From Nocardia coubleae NBRC 108252 (lineage in GTDB: Bacteria; Actinomycetota; Actinomycetes; Mycobacteriales; Mycobacteriaceae), in the NCBI RefSeq assembly GCF_001612805.1, contig NZ_BDBD01000011.1, positions 186,001 to 250,000 on the forward strand: a stretch of DNA of 64,000 nucleotides, in the 5' to 3' direction. This document shows positions 33,139-41,761 of this stretch, in pieces. How positions within the stretch are numbered: the stretch's first letter is position 1; each line of letters starts with the position of its first letter. Made by a program: the position numbers and the translations under genes. The notes under the pieces are model-generated. The model ran no database searches and was not told the origin of the DNA. It worked only from the letters and a program-made list of their open reading frames with translations.

Positions 33139-34557
33139 ATGAATGCTGAGATCGAGGCGGCGGGCTTCTTCGGCCTGCTGAACTGGGAAGAGATGACCGG
33201 GCTCAGCAAGTTCTGGGTCGACATGATCAGCATTCCGATCTTCAGCGCCATCGCGGGTCTGATCACCAACTGGACCGGCGTCATCATGCTGTTCGCACCG
33301 GTGCGATTCACCGGCTTCTATGTGCCGGGCCTCAAAACGCTGTTCCCGTTGCTGCCGCGCAAAGTTCAGATCCTGCCGACGTTCGCACCGGGCGGCATCC
33401 TCGGATTCCAGGGGTTCATCCCGGCACGCGCGGAGAAGATGGCCAGCCTGATGGTCGACAACGCCGTCGCCAAGATCGGCACGGCCAAGGACTTCTTCGA
33501 CCAGATGGACCCACGCAAGATCTCCGCCCAGGTCGCGCACGTGGCGTTACCGAATGTGCGCTCGATGGTCGATTCGATCATGACCACCGAACACCCGCAG
33601 CTGTGGGCGGACATGCCGCCGCGCGCGCGTGAGGCGATCTACGCGCGCGTCGAAGCCGAACTGCCCGCGATCACCGATCGTGCCTTCGACTTCATCGGCG
33701 CCAATATCGACCAGCTGCTCGATGTGAAGCTGATGGTCGTCGGATATCTGCGGCGCCGCCCGGAATTGCTCAAGGACGTGATCTACGGGCTCGGCGCTCC
33801 CGAACTGCGGTTCATGACGCGCAGTGGGGTACTGGGTTTCCCCTTCGGTGTGGTCGTGGCGCTGTGGTTGTCGCTGCTGCACTACAGCTCCCCGCACGGT
33901 GACACGCCCGCGATGATCGAACTGCCCGGCTGGTTGCACACCCTGGTACATCTGGTGCCCGCGTGGCTGGTCGTGGTGCTCGGCGGCGCCGTGGTGGGTG
34001 TGCTGGTCAACATCATCGCCATCAAGGTGGTGTTCGAACCCGCGAACCCGCAGCCGAGATACAAATACCCGTGGGGTGTCGCGAAATTCGCCAAACGCCA
34101 GTACCAGGCGGCGGCCGATCTGGGGCACGCGATCGGGTATCAGATCGTGACCCTGGACGTGGTCACCGAGCAACTGCTCGACGGGCCGAGCGGTGACAAG
34201 ACTCGCGCGGTGATCGCGCACTTCCTGCAGCTCGAGATCGACCGTATCCTCGGCCCGCTGCGGTCGGTGACCCGATTGGCCGTCGGCCCACGGCATTTCG
34301 ACGCCATCCAGGCCACCGCTGGCGCGAGCCTGGCCACCGAGATGAAGCCCTGGCTGGTCGAGGACGTGGAGTTCTCCCAGTCGACAGCGGCCAGCGTCGA
34401 CGAGCTCGCCACCGAGAAACTGCGCGAACTACCGCCCGAGGAATTCGTCGAAATGCTGTACACCGCCATCGAACAGGACGCGTGGCTGCTGTATTTGCAC
34501 GGCGGCATCCTGGGCGCCCTCGTCGGCGGCGTGCACCTACTGGTCTTCGGAGCGTGA
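33139..34557 (+). CDS. DUF445-family membrane protein
   Basis: 472 residues. The DUF445 repeat motif LTNWxxVxxLFxP appears twice in related form: GLITNWTGVIMLFAPVRF near the N-terminus and GVLVNIIAIKVVFEPANPQ near residue 300. Hydrophobic segments are at ~25-55, ~230-255, ~265-300 and ~450-470, with a long helical, probably cytoplasmic region between. The ATG at 33139 is chosen; a longer in-frame start at 33109 adds basic residues. Two bases separate its stop from the Abi-alpha-like gene, indicating coupling. The role is unknown. Confidence 0.85.
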   Translation: MNAEIEAAGFFGLLNWEEMTGLSKFWVDMISIPIFSAIAGLITNWTGVIMLFAPVRFTGFYVPGLKTLFPLLPRKVQILPTFAPGGILGFQGFIPARAEKMASLMVDNAVAKIGTAKDFFDQMDPRKISAQVAHVALPNVRSMVDSIMTTEHPQLWADMPPRAREAIYARVEAELPAITDRAFDFIGANIDQLLDVKLMVVGYLRRRPELLKDVIYGLGAPELRFMTRSGVLGFPFGVVVALWLSLLHYSSPHGDTPAMIELPGWLHTLVHLVPAWLVVVLGGAVVGVLVNIIAIKVVFEPANPQPRYKYPWGVAKFAKRQYQAAADLGHAIGYQIVTLDVVTEQLLDGPSGDKTRAVIAHFLQLEIDRILGPLRSVTRLAVGPRHFDAIQATAGASLATEMKPWLVEDVEFSQSTAASVDELATEKLRELPPEEFVEMLYTAIEQDAWLLYLHGGILGALVGGVHLLVFGA

Positions 34558-34559
34558 CC

Positions 34560-35381
34560 ATGAACGACGACCGCGATTCCGGTATCCCCACCGACTTGGC
34601 GGGTCTGGCCCGCATCGCCGGGCTCACGATGCGGCAATTCGTCGGTGCCGTCACCAAGGGTGCTGTGCACACGGCCACCGAACTGGTCGACGACATCCGG
34701 GCGGGCGAACCGATGTCGCGCATCATCGACGAACGCGTCGATGTACTGCGCCGGGCGGCACTGAGTGCGCTCGGCTTGGCGCCCACCGCTTCCGGTGCCC
34801 TGCGCGCCATCGATTCCGATGTCGACGCCGAAGATCTCAAGACCATTGGCGACGCCATGATCAACGAGGGCTGGGACTCGGCGCAGCAGCCCCGCGACGT
34901 GCACCCCTCGTTCGTGCCGATCCTGCACGACCTGACCCCCGACGAGGCCAGGATCCTGCGGTTCCTCGCCGTCGCCGGACCACAGCCCGCCATCGACATC
35001 CGCACCAAGACACCCTTCGGGATCGGGTCCCAACGCCTCGCCGACGGGATCAACATGATCGCCAATATGGCCGGGTGCGCGATGCCCGAACGCGACCAGC
35101 ATTACCTGGGCAACCTCAACCGGCTCGGGCTGGTCCGGTTCTCGAGCGAACCGGTCGCCGACTTCCGCCGCTACGCCTTCCTCGAGGCCCAGCCCGCCGC
35201 CCAGGCCGCCTACAAGTCGGTGAAGATGCGGGCGATCAGTCAGTACCGCAGCATCTATCTGTCGGTGTTCGGGAAACAGTTCTGTGACGCCTGTTTCGTC
35301 CTCGACGGGTATACCGGCGGCGGCTGGGCCACCGACGACCGTGGTGATGTGTATCTGGGCAAGGGCCCGCGGCTGCCGTGA
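34560..35381 (+). CDS. Abi-alpha/DUF4393-like protein
   Basis: 273 residues. The pattern LTPDEARILRFLAVAGPQPAIDIRTKTPFGIG, an N-terminal amphipathic helix series (TMRQFVGAVTKGAVHTATELVDDIRAG) and a following RLGLVRFSSEPV segment resemble Abi-alpha/DUF4393 proteins, which are linked in other bacteria to abortive infection. A late FCDACFVLD pair of Cys is present. No signal or membrane segment is seen. It starts two bases after the DUF445 stop and is likely translated with it. The family assignment is by eye and of moderate certainty. Confidence 0.65.
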   Translation: MNDDRDSGIPTDLAGLARIAGLTMRQFVGAVTKGAVHTATELVDDIRAGEPMSRIIDERVDVLRRAALSALGLAPTASGALRAIDSDVDAEDLKTIGDAMINEGWDSAQQPRDVHPSFVPILHDLTPDEARILRFLAVAGPQPAIDIRTKTPFGIGSQRLADGINMIANMAGCAMPERDQHYLGNLNRLGLVRFSSEPVADFRRYAFLEAQPAAQAAYKSVKMRAISQYRSIYLSVFGKQFCDACFVLDGYTGGGWATDDRGDVYLGKGPRLP

Positions 35382-36032
35382 TCAGTTCTTGCCGCGCAAG
35401 GCGGTGAGCACTCCCTCGAACATCACCGATTTGATGGCCGTCATCGTCGGCTGATCCTTGCCGCCCAGGGGAGCGACCGAGGCGAGGGCGGCGTCGAGGA
35501 CCTCGGCGGCGGTGGTGTCGACCAGGTCGAAGGCGGCGGCCTCGGTGCCGTCGAAGCGGCGGGCGGTGGTCATGGCCGCGATCGCCGTCTTGGGGGGCAC
35601 TTTCGCCTGGATGAGGGCGGCCATTCCGTTGGTGAACGGGATCCGCAGCTCGGCCTCGGGGAAACAGAAGAACCCGCGATCGGCGCGCATCACGCGATAG
35701 TCGTGGGCCAGCGCCAGCATCGCGCCTGCCCCGAACGCGTCTCCGCCGATCGCGGCGGCCGTGGGCATCGGCAGGGTGAGTACCCGGGCGAGCAGGGTGT
35801 GCACGGCGGCCACGTAGGCGGCGGCCTGGTCGCCGTTGGCGGCCAACCATTCGAGGTCGAGGCCGTGGGAGTAGACCGGGCCGGTCGCGGTCGTCACCAT
35901 GGCCTGCGCACCGGTGGTGACGACGGTGTCGAGGTGGGTGTTCATCTCGGTGAGGAAGTCGGGGGAGAAGCGGTTCTCGCCGTCGCCGAGGTCGAGGACG
36001 GCGACGGTGCCGTGATGGCGCAGGGTGGGCAT
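35382..36032 (-). CDS. Enoyl-CoA hydratase/isomerase-family protein
   Basis: 216 residues, short for the family. The crotonase fold shows oxyanion-hole loops VYSHGLDLEWL and IGGDAFGAGAMLALAHDYRV and a late Glu in FCFPEAELRIPF that aligns with one of the two catalytic Glu residues. The second catalytic Glu cannot be assigned, so activity could be isomerase, hydrolase or non-catalytic. Start 36032 has gaaaggaacc upstream. The same frame remains open upstream through 36215, but that region has no family similarity and no second Shine-Dalgarno. Its 3' end abuts the Abi-alpha-like gene. Confidence 0.8.
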   Translation of the reverse strand: MPTLRHHGTVAVLDLGDGENRFSPDFLTEMNTHLDTVVTTGAQAMVTTATGPVYSHGLDLEWLAANGDQAAAYVAAVHTLLARVLTLPMPTAAAIGGDAFGAGAMLALAHDYRVMRADRGFFCFPEAELRIPFTNGMAALIQAKVPPKTAIAAMTTARRFDGTEAAAFDLVDTTAAEVLDAALASVAPLGGKDQPTMTAIKSVMFEGVLTALRGKN

Positions 36033-36423
36033 ACGGTTCCTTTCGGTGCGTAACCAGATGTGCGCCAGCACTTCCCGGCATGCGCCGAGGCGGTGCCTAC
36101 CGTTCACCCGCAAACGACGGTTCCGTGAAGGTGGCGGAACCTGTTCGGGCAACAGGGTTTCGATGGCGTCGAGCACGGTCCGCGGGGCCATGAAACAGGG
36201 GCCCCTACTGAACAATACTTTACAGAGCTATTGCTCCGTTATTCCATCCGGGACCTCCCTTCGCCGCATGGAGCACCGATTATGTTCCAGCCCTTGGTAT
36301 TTCGGGAGACGCGACGGCGTTCGGGCCACAGAATAGATTTCGTTACGGTGCTCTGGGCCCTCGATACGATGGGGTACTGTTCGCATTCTTCGGCCCTGCC
36401 CGCACGAACAGAACGGCATCGCG
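36033..36423. other. 391-bp divergent intergenic region
   Basis: Between the enoyl-CoA hydratase-like gene and a TetR gene. It is A/T-richer than its surroundings (for example at 36205-36245). A 7-bp perfect inverted repeat, ctgttcg at 36377-36383 and cgaacag at 36405-36411, lies 40-15 bp before the TetR start and may be its operator. A possible -10, TACTGT, is at 36375-36380. Short open frames on both strands here show no protein-like pattern. Confidence 0.45.
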
Positions 36424-36969
36424 ATGTCCCGAGTGGTTACCAAGGAGCAGTACTTCGACACCGCTGTGGCGGTGCTCGCCGAGTTCGGCTTCAAAGGTCT
36501 CAACATCGGCGTGCTCTGCCGTCGTCTCGGGGTCACCAGCGGCTCGTTCTACCACCACTTCGGCTCCTGGCAGGGCTTCGTCGACGCGCTGCTCGAACAC
36601 TGGGAGAACCGGCAGATGGTCGAGCTACGCGCCCTCGACGTCGGCCATGGCGACCCCGACGCCGACGTACGCGCCATGTCCGAACTCACCGGCGGCCTCG
36701 AACACGGCGCCGAAGCGGCCCTGCGTGCCTGGGCCGCAAACGACGAATCGGTCCACGTCACCGTGAAACGGATCGACGAATCACGCAGGCGCACCGTGCA
36801 CCGGGTGATCGACAGCGTCATCGGCGACGACGACACCGCGGCCGTGGTCACCGAGGTCGGCATGGCCATGCTCATCGGCTACCAGCAGCTCGCCGCCACC
36901 GGCGAACCGACCGAACTCGACCGCCTCCTGTCGCAGTACGCGCGCCTGATCTACTCGCACCGCCGCTAA
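36424..36969 (+). CDS. TetR-family transcriptional regulator
   Basis: 181 residues. N-terminal HTH: YFDTAVAVLAEFGFKGLNIGVLCRRLGVTSGSFYHHFGSW, the typical TetR recognition helix. The C-terminal domain (HGAEAALRAWAAND, then VHVTVKRIDESRRR) is of unknown ligand type. The gene stands opposite the enoyl-CoA hydratase-like gene, 390 bp away, with a candidate operator upstream. Its stop overlaps the antiporter stop by 4 bp (convergent). Confidence 0.9.
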   Translation: MSRVVTKEQYFDTAVAVLAEFGFKGLNIGVLCRRLGVTSGSFYHHFGSWQGFVDALLEHWENRQMVELRALDVGHGDPDADVRAMSELTGGLEHGAEAALRAWAANDESVHVTVKRIDESRRRTVHRVIDSVIGDDDTAAVVTEVGMAMLIGYQQLAATGEPTELDRLLSQYARLIYSHRR

Positions 36970-38816
36970 CCGAGCAGTTCGTCGAGATAGCACCAGCGCC
37001 ACTGCTCGCCCGGTTCGACGCTACGCATCACCGGGTGCGCGGTGGCATGGAAGTGTTCGGTCGCGTGATTGCCCACCGAGGACTCGCAGCAGCCGATGTG
37101 CCCGCACTCCAGGCACATCCGCAGATGCACCCACCGCATCCCGGCGTCGCGGCACGCACGGCACACCGGTTCGCCCGCAGGGGGCGCGGTGTCGGGTGCC
37201 TGTTCCAGATGCGCGCAGCCGGCGGTGGCGTTGCCGAGGGGTTCGGTCGAGGTGTCGTCGTCGTCCTCGTCGAACCGGTCGATCATCGACTCCTCGAGAT
37301 CGAGGCGGGCCAGCACATGCTGGAGCACTTCGTAATCCACCGCACCCACGTCACGCACCGCGAGCACGGCGTCGCGTTCGGCGGCCAGCATCGCCAGCCG
37401 TAGCCGCCGGTACTCCGCGGTCGGTGTCACCCATTCGGCCTCCGGACGACCGAGCCGCTCCCAGGCGGCATTGCTGCGCCAGGTGAGGCGTTGGCGCAGT
37501 GATTCGATCACCGGTTCCGGCGTGTGCGGGCCGATCCGGCGGTCCAGCTCGGCGAGCCCGGCCACCGAAGCCTGGTGCAGCAGATCGGCTTTGGTGAGCG
37601 CGTCCTCGGCGCGGCTCGGCCCACGCAACCGGAGCAACCGCACCAGCCACGGCAACGAGGTGCCCTGCACCAGCAGCGTGCCACCGACCACCACCAGCGC
37701 CAGCAATTCGAGCACCGGCAGCTGCGGCGTCGAATCCGGCAGCAACAGCACCGCGGCCAACGTCACCACCCCGCGCATCCCCGCCCACGACACCACCGCC
37801 GCATGACTCAACGGTTCGGTTTCGCGCCCGAACAGCCGGGCGACCAGTACCGGGGTGAACACCCACACCGGACGCGCCAGCATCACCGCCGCCAACACCG
37901 CCACCGCCGCGAGCACCAACGTGGAGTGGTCGAGACCGGAATGCCAGGCGCCCTCCACGATCCAGCGCACCTGCAACCCGATGACCAGGAACACCGCGCT
38001 CTCCAGAATGAACTGCACCGTGCGCCAATTGGTTGTCTCGGCGACCCGTGAGGCCGCACCCTGCCAGCGGTGCGCGCCGTGGCCGAGGATCATCCCGCAC
38101 GTCACCACCGCGATCACCCCGGAGGCGTGCACGTGCTCGGCGGGCAGGTAGGCCACGAACGGGGCGAGCAGCGACACCGTCGTGTCCAGCACCGGGTCCT
38201 GAATCCGCCTGCGCAACACCACCAGCACCGAGGCGACCAGCGCACCGACCACCGCGCCACCGACCGAGGCGAGCAGGAAGTCGCCACCGATCTGCCACAC
38301 CGTCACCGCACCGGCCATCGCCGCGATCGCCCCACGCAACGACACCAGCGCCGTCGCGTCGTTGAACAGCGACTCGTCCTCGAGCACCGTCACGATGCTG
38401 CGTGGCATCCCGGTACGGCGCGCGATCGCGGTGGCCGCCACGGCATCCGGGGGAGCCACCACCGCACCGAGCGCGACCGCTGCCGCGAACGGCACCGGCA
38501 GCAACCACCACACCACCAGCGCGACAGCGAACGTGGAGAACAACACCAATCCCACCGACAGCGACGCGATGGTGCGCAGATTCTTCCGGAAATCGACCAG
38601 CGAGGTCTTCAGTGCCGCCGTGTACAGCAGCGGCGGCAGCAGACCGAGCAACACCATTTCCGGTTCCAGATGCACCTGCGGAACCATCGGGACATACGAG
38701 GCGAGCACACCGGCCACCGTCAGCACGAGCGGTTCGGACACCCCGAAACGCCGCGCGGTCGCGGCAAGAGCCGCCGCGGACCCGATGAGTACCACCAAAC
38801 CGATCGCGATATCCAC
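36966..38816 (-). CDS. Na+/H+ antiporter (CPA1/NhaP-like) fused to a UBP-type zinc finger
   Basis: 616 residues. Residues 1-~410 are a CPA1 antiporter with 12-13 membrane helices, including the ND motif VLEDESLFNDATALVSL and the PPxxVAATAIARRTG loop. Residues ~410-520 are helical and cytoplasmic. Residues ~525-610 form a UBP-type zinc finger: CAHLE, CRACRD, RWVHLRMCLECGHIGCCESS, HATEHFHATAHPV and EPGEQWRWCYLDE, with the full set of Cys and His ligands. The zinc finger may sense pH, metal or an oxidised ligand. This fusion is known in actinobacteria. It starts at ATG 38816. Confidence 0.9.
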   Translation of the reverse strand: MDIAIGLVVLIGSAAALAATARRFGVSEPLVLTVAGVLASYVPMVPQVHLEPEMVLLGLLPPLLYTAALKTSLVDFRKNLRTIASLSVGLVLFSTFAVALVVWWLLPVPFAAAVALGAVVAPPDAVAATAIARRTGMPRSIVTVLEDESLFNDATALVSLRGAIAAMAGAVTVWQIGGDFLLASVGGAVVGALVASVLVVLRRRIQDPVLDTTVSLLAPFVAYLPAEHVHASGVIAVVTCGMILGHGAHRWQGAASRVAETTNWRTVQFILESAVFLVIGLQVRWIVEGAWHSGLDHSTLVLAAVAVLAAVMLARPVWVFTPVLVARLFGRETEPLSHAAVVSWAGMRGVVTLAAVLLLPDSTPQLPVLELLALVVVGGTLLVQGTSLPWLVRLLRLRGPSRAEDALTKADLLHQASVAGLAELDRRIGPHTPEPVIESLRQRLTWRSNAAWERLGRPEAEWVTPTAEYRRLRLAMLAAERDAVLAVRDVGAVDYEVLQHVLARLDLEESMIDRFDEDDDDTSTEPLGNATAGCAHLEQAPDTAPPAGEPVCRACRDAGMRWVHLRMCLECGHIGCCESSVGNHATEHFHATAHPVMRSVEPGEQWRWCYLDELLG

Positions 38817-38837
38817 CCCGGCATTGTTCCACCCCCG

Positions 38838-40118
38838 CTACCGCAAGGTGCCCGCCCAACCGCGCCGTGCCACCACCGACCACAGGTACACCCCGAGACT
38901 GGCCCCGACCCCCAACGCCACACACACCGCCCCCGCCTGCACGAAATACTCGACTCCCGACACCTGATACACCGAAAGCATCAACCCCTGGCACACGATC
39001 AGACCGGGCAGCAACGCGCCGGTGATACCGACCAGGGCCAGCGCCGACATCGGCAACCGCAACCGGTCCGCACACGCCGCCGCGAGGAAACCGAGCACCA
39101 CCGCGGCAATCGGTCCCGCCCACGCCGAGGGCATGTTCCCCAGATGGATCAGCGTCTGGTTCACCGACGCGGTCACCAGACCCGCCACCGCAGCGGGCAG
39201 CAGCAGATCCCTGCCACCGGAATTGAACAGCGCGTTGCCGATCGCGCCGAGCACCGCGAACACCACACCCAGCCACACCGGAAGCACCGGCAGGTCAGCG
39301 CTCACGGGAACACCGAGATCGAATCGCCACGACAACGACAGCACGAGCAGCCCACCCAGGACGATCCCACCGATGATCAATCCCGCCCCGAGCGCCCGCA
39401 CCAGCGCCGACATGCTGTCTCCGCTCACCATGTCGATGGCGGTCGAAATCAGTTGGGGCAGTGGGGCGATCAACACCCAGGTGGTGGCGACCACCGTCGC
39501 CGCCTGCGCCACGGTCAACCAACCGGCCAGATGACACAACCCACCCAGGCTGCCCGCCAGCGCCGCCTGCACCGCCACACCGAACAGTTTCGGCACCCCA
39601 CCGGCCCCGAAGCCCCGACCGGTCACGTTCACCACCAACTGGATGACCGCGGCCGCCGACGCCGCGAGCATCCCGCCACCGATCTGCACACAGATGCAGA
39701 ACGCCAGCAACATCCCACCCGCCTGCGCCCACCACCACGGAAACACCGGCGGACCGGAATCGGCCTCGGTCAACCGGCGGCATGCGGTTTCCGGGTCGAG
39801 CCGTTCGGTCACCGTCGCGCGCGCCACCGCTTTGACGCGGCGCATCCGGTCGCAGTCGAAGCTGTCCAGGCCGGCCGACTCACCCACCCGGGAGACCAGA
39901 TGCCCCTGCCCGTCCTCGCACTGCACGATGAGCACCCGGCCCATCCCCGTCACCGTCAGCCGCGACAAGCCCCACGCCGCAGCGCACGCCCGCACCATGT
40001 CCTCGGCGGCGGCCGTGGCGTAACCGCACTCGAGCGCGTCGGTGCCCAGCCTGGTCAGGAACTCGAGGGCCGCATCGAGGTGGGCAGTGCCGGTGCGGCC
40101 GGTGTCCTGGTTCGGCAT
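38838..40118 (-). CDS. Threonine/serine exporter of ThrE family
   Basis: 426 residues with a ThrE-type two-part build. The N-terminal DUF1212 part begins LDAALEFLTRLGTDALECGYATAAAEDMVRAC and is followed by five or so membrane segments (WWWAQAGGMLLAFCICVQIGG, GGLLVLSLSWRF region). The C-terminal ThrE_2 part has several further segments (AVLGAIGNALFNSGGRDLLLPAAVAGLV). Such proteins export small amino acids or dipeptides across the inner membrane. It lies upstream of the antiporter on the same strand, 21 bp away, so they may be co-transcribed. Confidence 0.88.
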   Translation of the reverse strand: MPNQDTGRTGTAHLDAALEFLTRLGTDALECGYATAAAEDMVRACAAAWGLSRLTVTGMGRVLIVQCEDGQGHLVSRVGESAGLDSFDCDRMRRVKAVARATVTERLDPETACRRLTEADSGPPVFPWWWAQAGGMLLAFCICVQIGGGMLAASAAAVIQLVVNVTGRGFGAGGVPKLFGVAVQAALAGSLGGLCHLAGWLTVAQAATVVATTWVLIAPLPQLISTAIDMVSGDSMSALVRALGAGLIIGGIVLGGLLVLSLSWRFDLGVPVSADLPVLPVWLGVVFAVLGAIGNALFNSGGRDLLLPAAVAGLVTASVNQTLIHLGNMPSAWAGPIAAVVLGFLAAACADRLRLPMSALALVGITGALLPGLIVCQGLMLSVYQVSGVEYFVQAGAVCVALGVGASLGVYLWSVVARRGWAGTLR

Positions 40119-40169
40119 AGCGCCAATCTAGGGGCGGGGCGACCGCCTTCCATGCCGACACGCATGGGC

Positions 40170-40925
40170 TCAGCCGTCCCGCTCACCCACGGTCAGGTGA
40201 TCGACGGAACCCCACACCCGCAACGCCAACCGGTCGCCCTCGCGCCGCCACTGCGACACCGAGGCGTTGGGCACCGGTTCCAGCGAATCCGGGACGGGCG
40301 CGCCGAGGCCGTCGAGGATGTAGCGCACCGACACGACCACCGCGTCGTGGGTGACCAGCAAGACCTGTTCCCCGGCGGCGACGGCGTCGAGTTCGTCGAG
40401 GAAACCGCGCACACGCACCGCCACGTCGGCCAGTGACTCGCCGCCGGGTGGCCGGTACACCCAGTTGCCGACCTGCTCGCGGCGCGATGCCTCCTCGGGG
40501 GCGCGTCGCCGGATCGCCCGGTAGGGGTGCAGTTCGAACACACCCATCTCCCGATCGCGCAGCCGTTCGTCGACGAGGGTGCGGATCGGGGGGAAGCGGC
40601 GTTCGCGCACGGCCGCGTCGGCCATCAACGCCCACGTCAGCCGTGTCCGCAGGTAGGGGGAACACACCACGAGGCCGGGGCGCTGCGAGCTCGACAACCC
40701 GGCCAGCCACCCACCCAACCGCTGACACTGGGTGCGGCCGTATTCGGTGAGGTCCATCCCGGCGTCGGTGCCGCGCATCGGCCGGGTCTGCGTAGCGGGA
40801 TCGGCGTACCAGACATTGGCTTCGCTCTGGGCATGGCGGATGGCCCACAGTCCGCCGAGTGCCCGTGGCCGTGGCAGACCGTCGGGCACCTGCACCCACC
40901 CCCTGTCGCCGCGCTCGACCGCCAT
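40170..40925 (-). CDS. Histidine phosphatase family protein
   Basis: 251 residues. Catalytic motifs are WAIRHAQSEANV (RHA in place of RHG), the Arg in CSPYLRTRLTW, Glu in MGVFELHPYRAIRRRAPEE, and the second His in VTHDAVVVSVRYIL. It probably hydrolyses a phosphoester, but the substrate is unknown. Two adjacent ATGs are possible; 40925 is chosen because ggagg lies six bases upstream. It is divergent from the DsbA-like gene and lies 51 bp upstream of the ThrE gene on the same strand. Confidence 0.88.
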   Translation of the reverse strand: MAVERGDRGWVQVPDGLPRPRALGGLWAIRHAQSEANVWYADPATQTRPMRGTDAGMDLTEYGRTQCQRLGGWLAGLSSSQRPGLVVCSPYLRTRLTWALMADAAVRERRFPPIRTLVDERLRDREMGVFELHPYRAIRRRAPEEASRREQVGNWVYRPPGGESLADVAVRVRGFLDELDAVAAGEQVLLVTHDAVVVSVRYILDGLGAPVPDSLEPVPNASVSQWRREGDRLALRVWGSVDHLTVGERDG

Positions 40926-41053
40926 CATGTTCCTCCCCGTTCCACCGGAATAGCGGCAGTGTCGCTCGCGTTGCACCGAACGAACTTGTACGCCTGTCCA
41001 GAATCTTCCGCCGGGCCGGCGCACCCATCCACGATGTGGCGCAGGAGGCCCGC

Positions 41054-41761
41054 TTGACCACAAGAGTAGAGATCTGGACCGACATCAACTGCCCGTTCTG
41101 CTACCTGGGCAAAGCCCGCTTCGAGCAGGCCCTGCACAGCTTCGAGCACCGTGACGACGTCGAAGTCGTGCACCGTTCCTACGAACTCGACCCCACCCTG
41201 TCCGCCGACGAGAGCGGTCCGGTGATCCCACGCATTGCCGCCAAGTACGGCATCACCGTCGACCAGGCTGCCGCCAACGAACGCGCCATCGCCGCGCAGG
41301 CCGCCGAGCTCGGCCTGCCCTACCAGAGCAGCGGCCGCGACTACGGCAGCAGCTTCGACATGCACCGGCTCCTGCACTTCGCCCTCGACCAGGGCCGCCA
41401 GGAGGCACTACTCGACGCCCTGTACGCGGGCAACTTCGCCGAAACCGAACCGGTCTTCGCCGACACCGAACGCCTCGTCGGCCTCGCCGTGCGCGCCGGC
41501 CTCGACGAAACCGAAGTCCGTGCCGTCCTGGCCGACCCCACCGCCTACGCCGACGCCGTCCGCCAGGACGAACGCACCGCCGCCCAGCTCGGCGTCACCG
41601 GCGTTCCGTTCTTCGTGTTCGACAACAAATACGCCGTGTCGGGCGCCCAGCCCACCGAGGTGTTCACCCAGGCACTCACCACCGCCTACAACGACCGTCC
41701 GGCACCGCTGGTCACCGTTGCCGAGGGCGAGTCCTGCGGGCCGGACGGCTGCGCGGTCTAA
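41054..41761 (+). CDS. DsbA-family (FrnE-like) oxidoreductase
   Basis: 235 residues. FrnE-type: VEIWTDINCPFCYLGKARFEQAL carries the CxxC motif in CPFC, followed by the helical insertion (DYGSSFDMHRLLHFALDQGRQ) and cis-Pro loop GVTGVPFFVFDNKYAVSGAQP. A second pair of Cys at the C-terminus (SCGPDGC) is typical of FrnE. There is no signal peptide, so it is cytosolic. TTG at 41054 is chosen since aggagg lies six bases upstream; upstream in-frame codons exist but without Shine-Dalgarno. Its end overlaps the convergent dehydrogenase by 4 bp. Confidence 0.88.
   Translation: MTTRVEIWTDINCPFCYLGKARFEQALHSFEHRDDVEVVHRSYELDPTLSADESGPVIPRIAAKYGITVDQAAANERAIAAQAAELGLPYQSSGRDYGSSFDMHRLLHFALDQGRQEALLDALYAGNFAETEPVFADTERLVGLAVRAGLDETEVRAVLADPTAYADAVRQDERTAAQLGVTGVPFFVFDNKYAVSGAQPTEVFTQALTTAYNDRPAPLVTVAEGESCGPDGCAV

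Noticed and set aside
36033..36215. N-terminal extension of the enoyl-CoA hydratase frame
   Set aside because: gaaaggaacc supports the start at 36032, and the extension has no crotonase similarity.
36228..36536. A 102-codon frame on the minus strand covering the TetR promoter
   Set aside because: It overlaps the TetR coding start and promoter on the opposite strand and shows no recognisable domain.
38070..40436. A 788-codon plus-strand open frame opposite the antiporter and ThrE genes
   Set aside because: It is antisense to two well-supported genes and its product is His/Gln/Arg low-complexity, typical of shadow frames in high-GC DNA.
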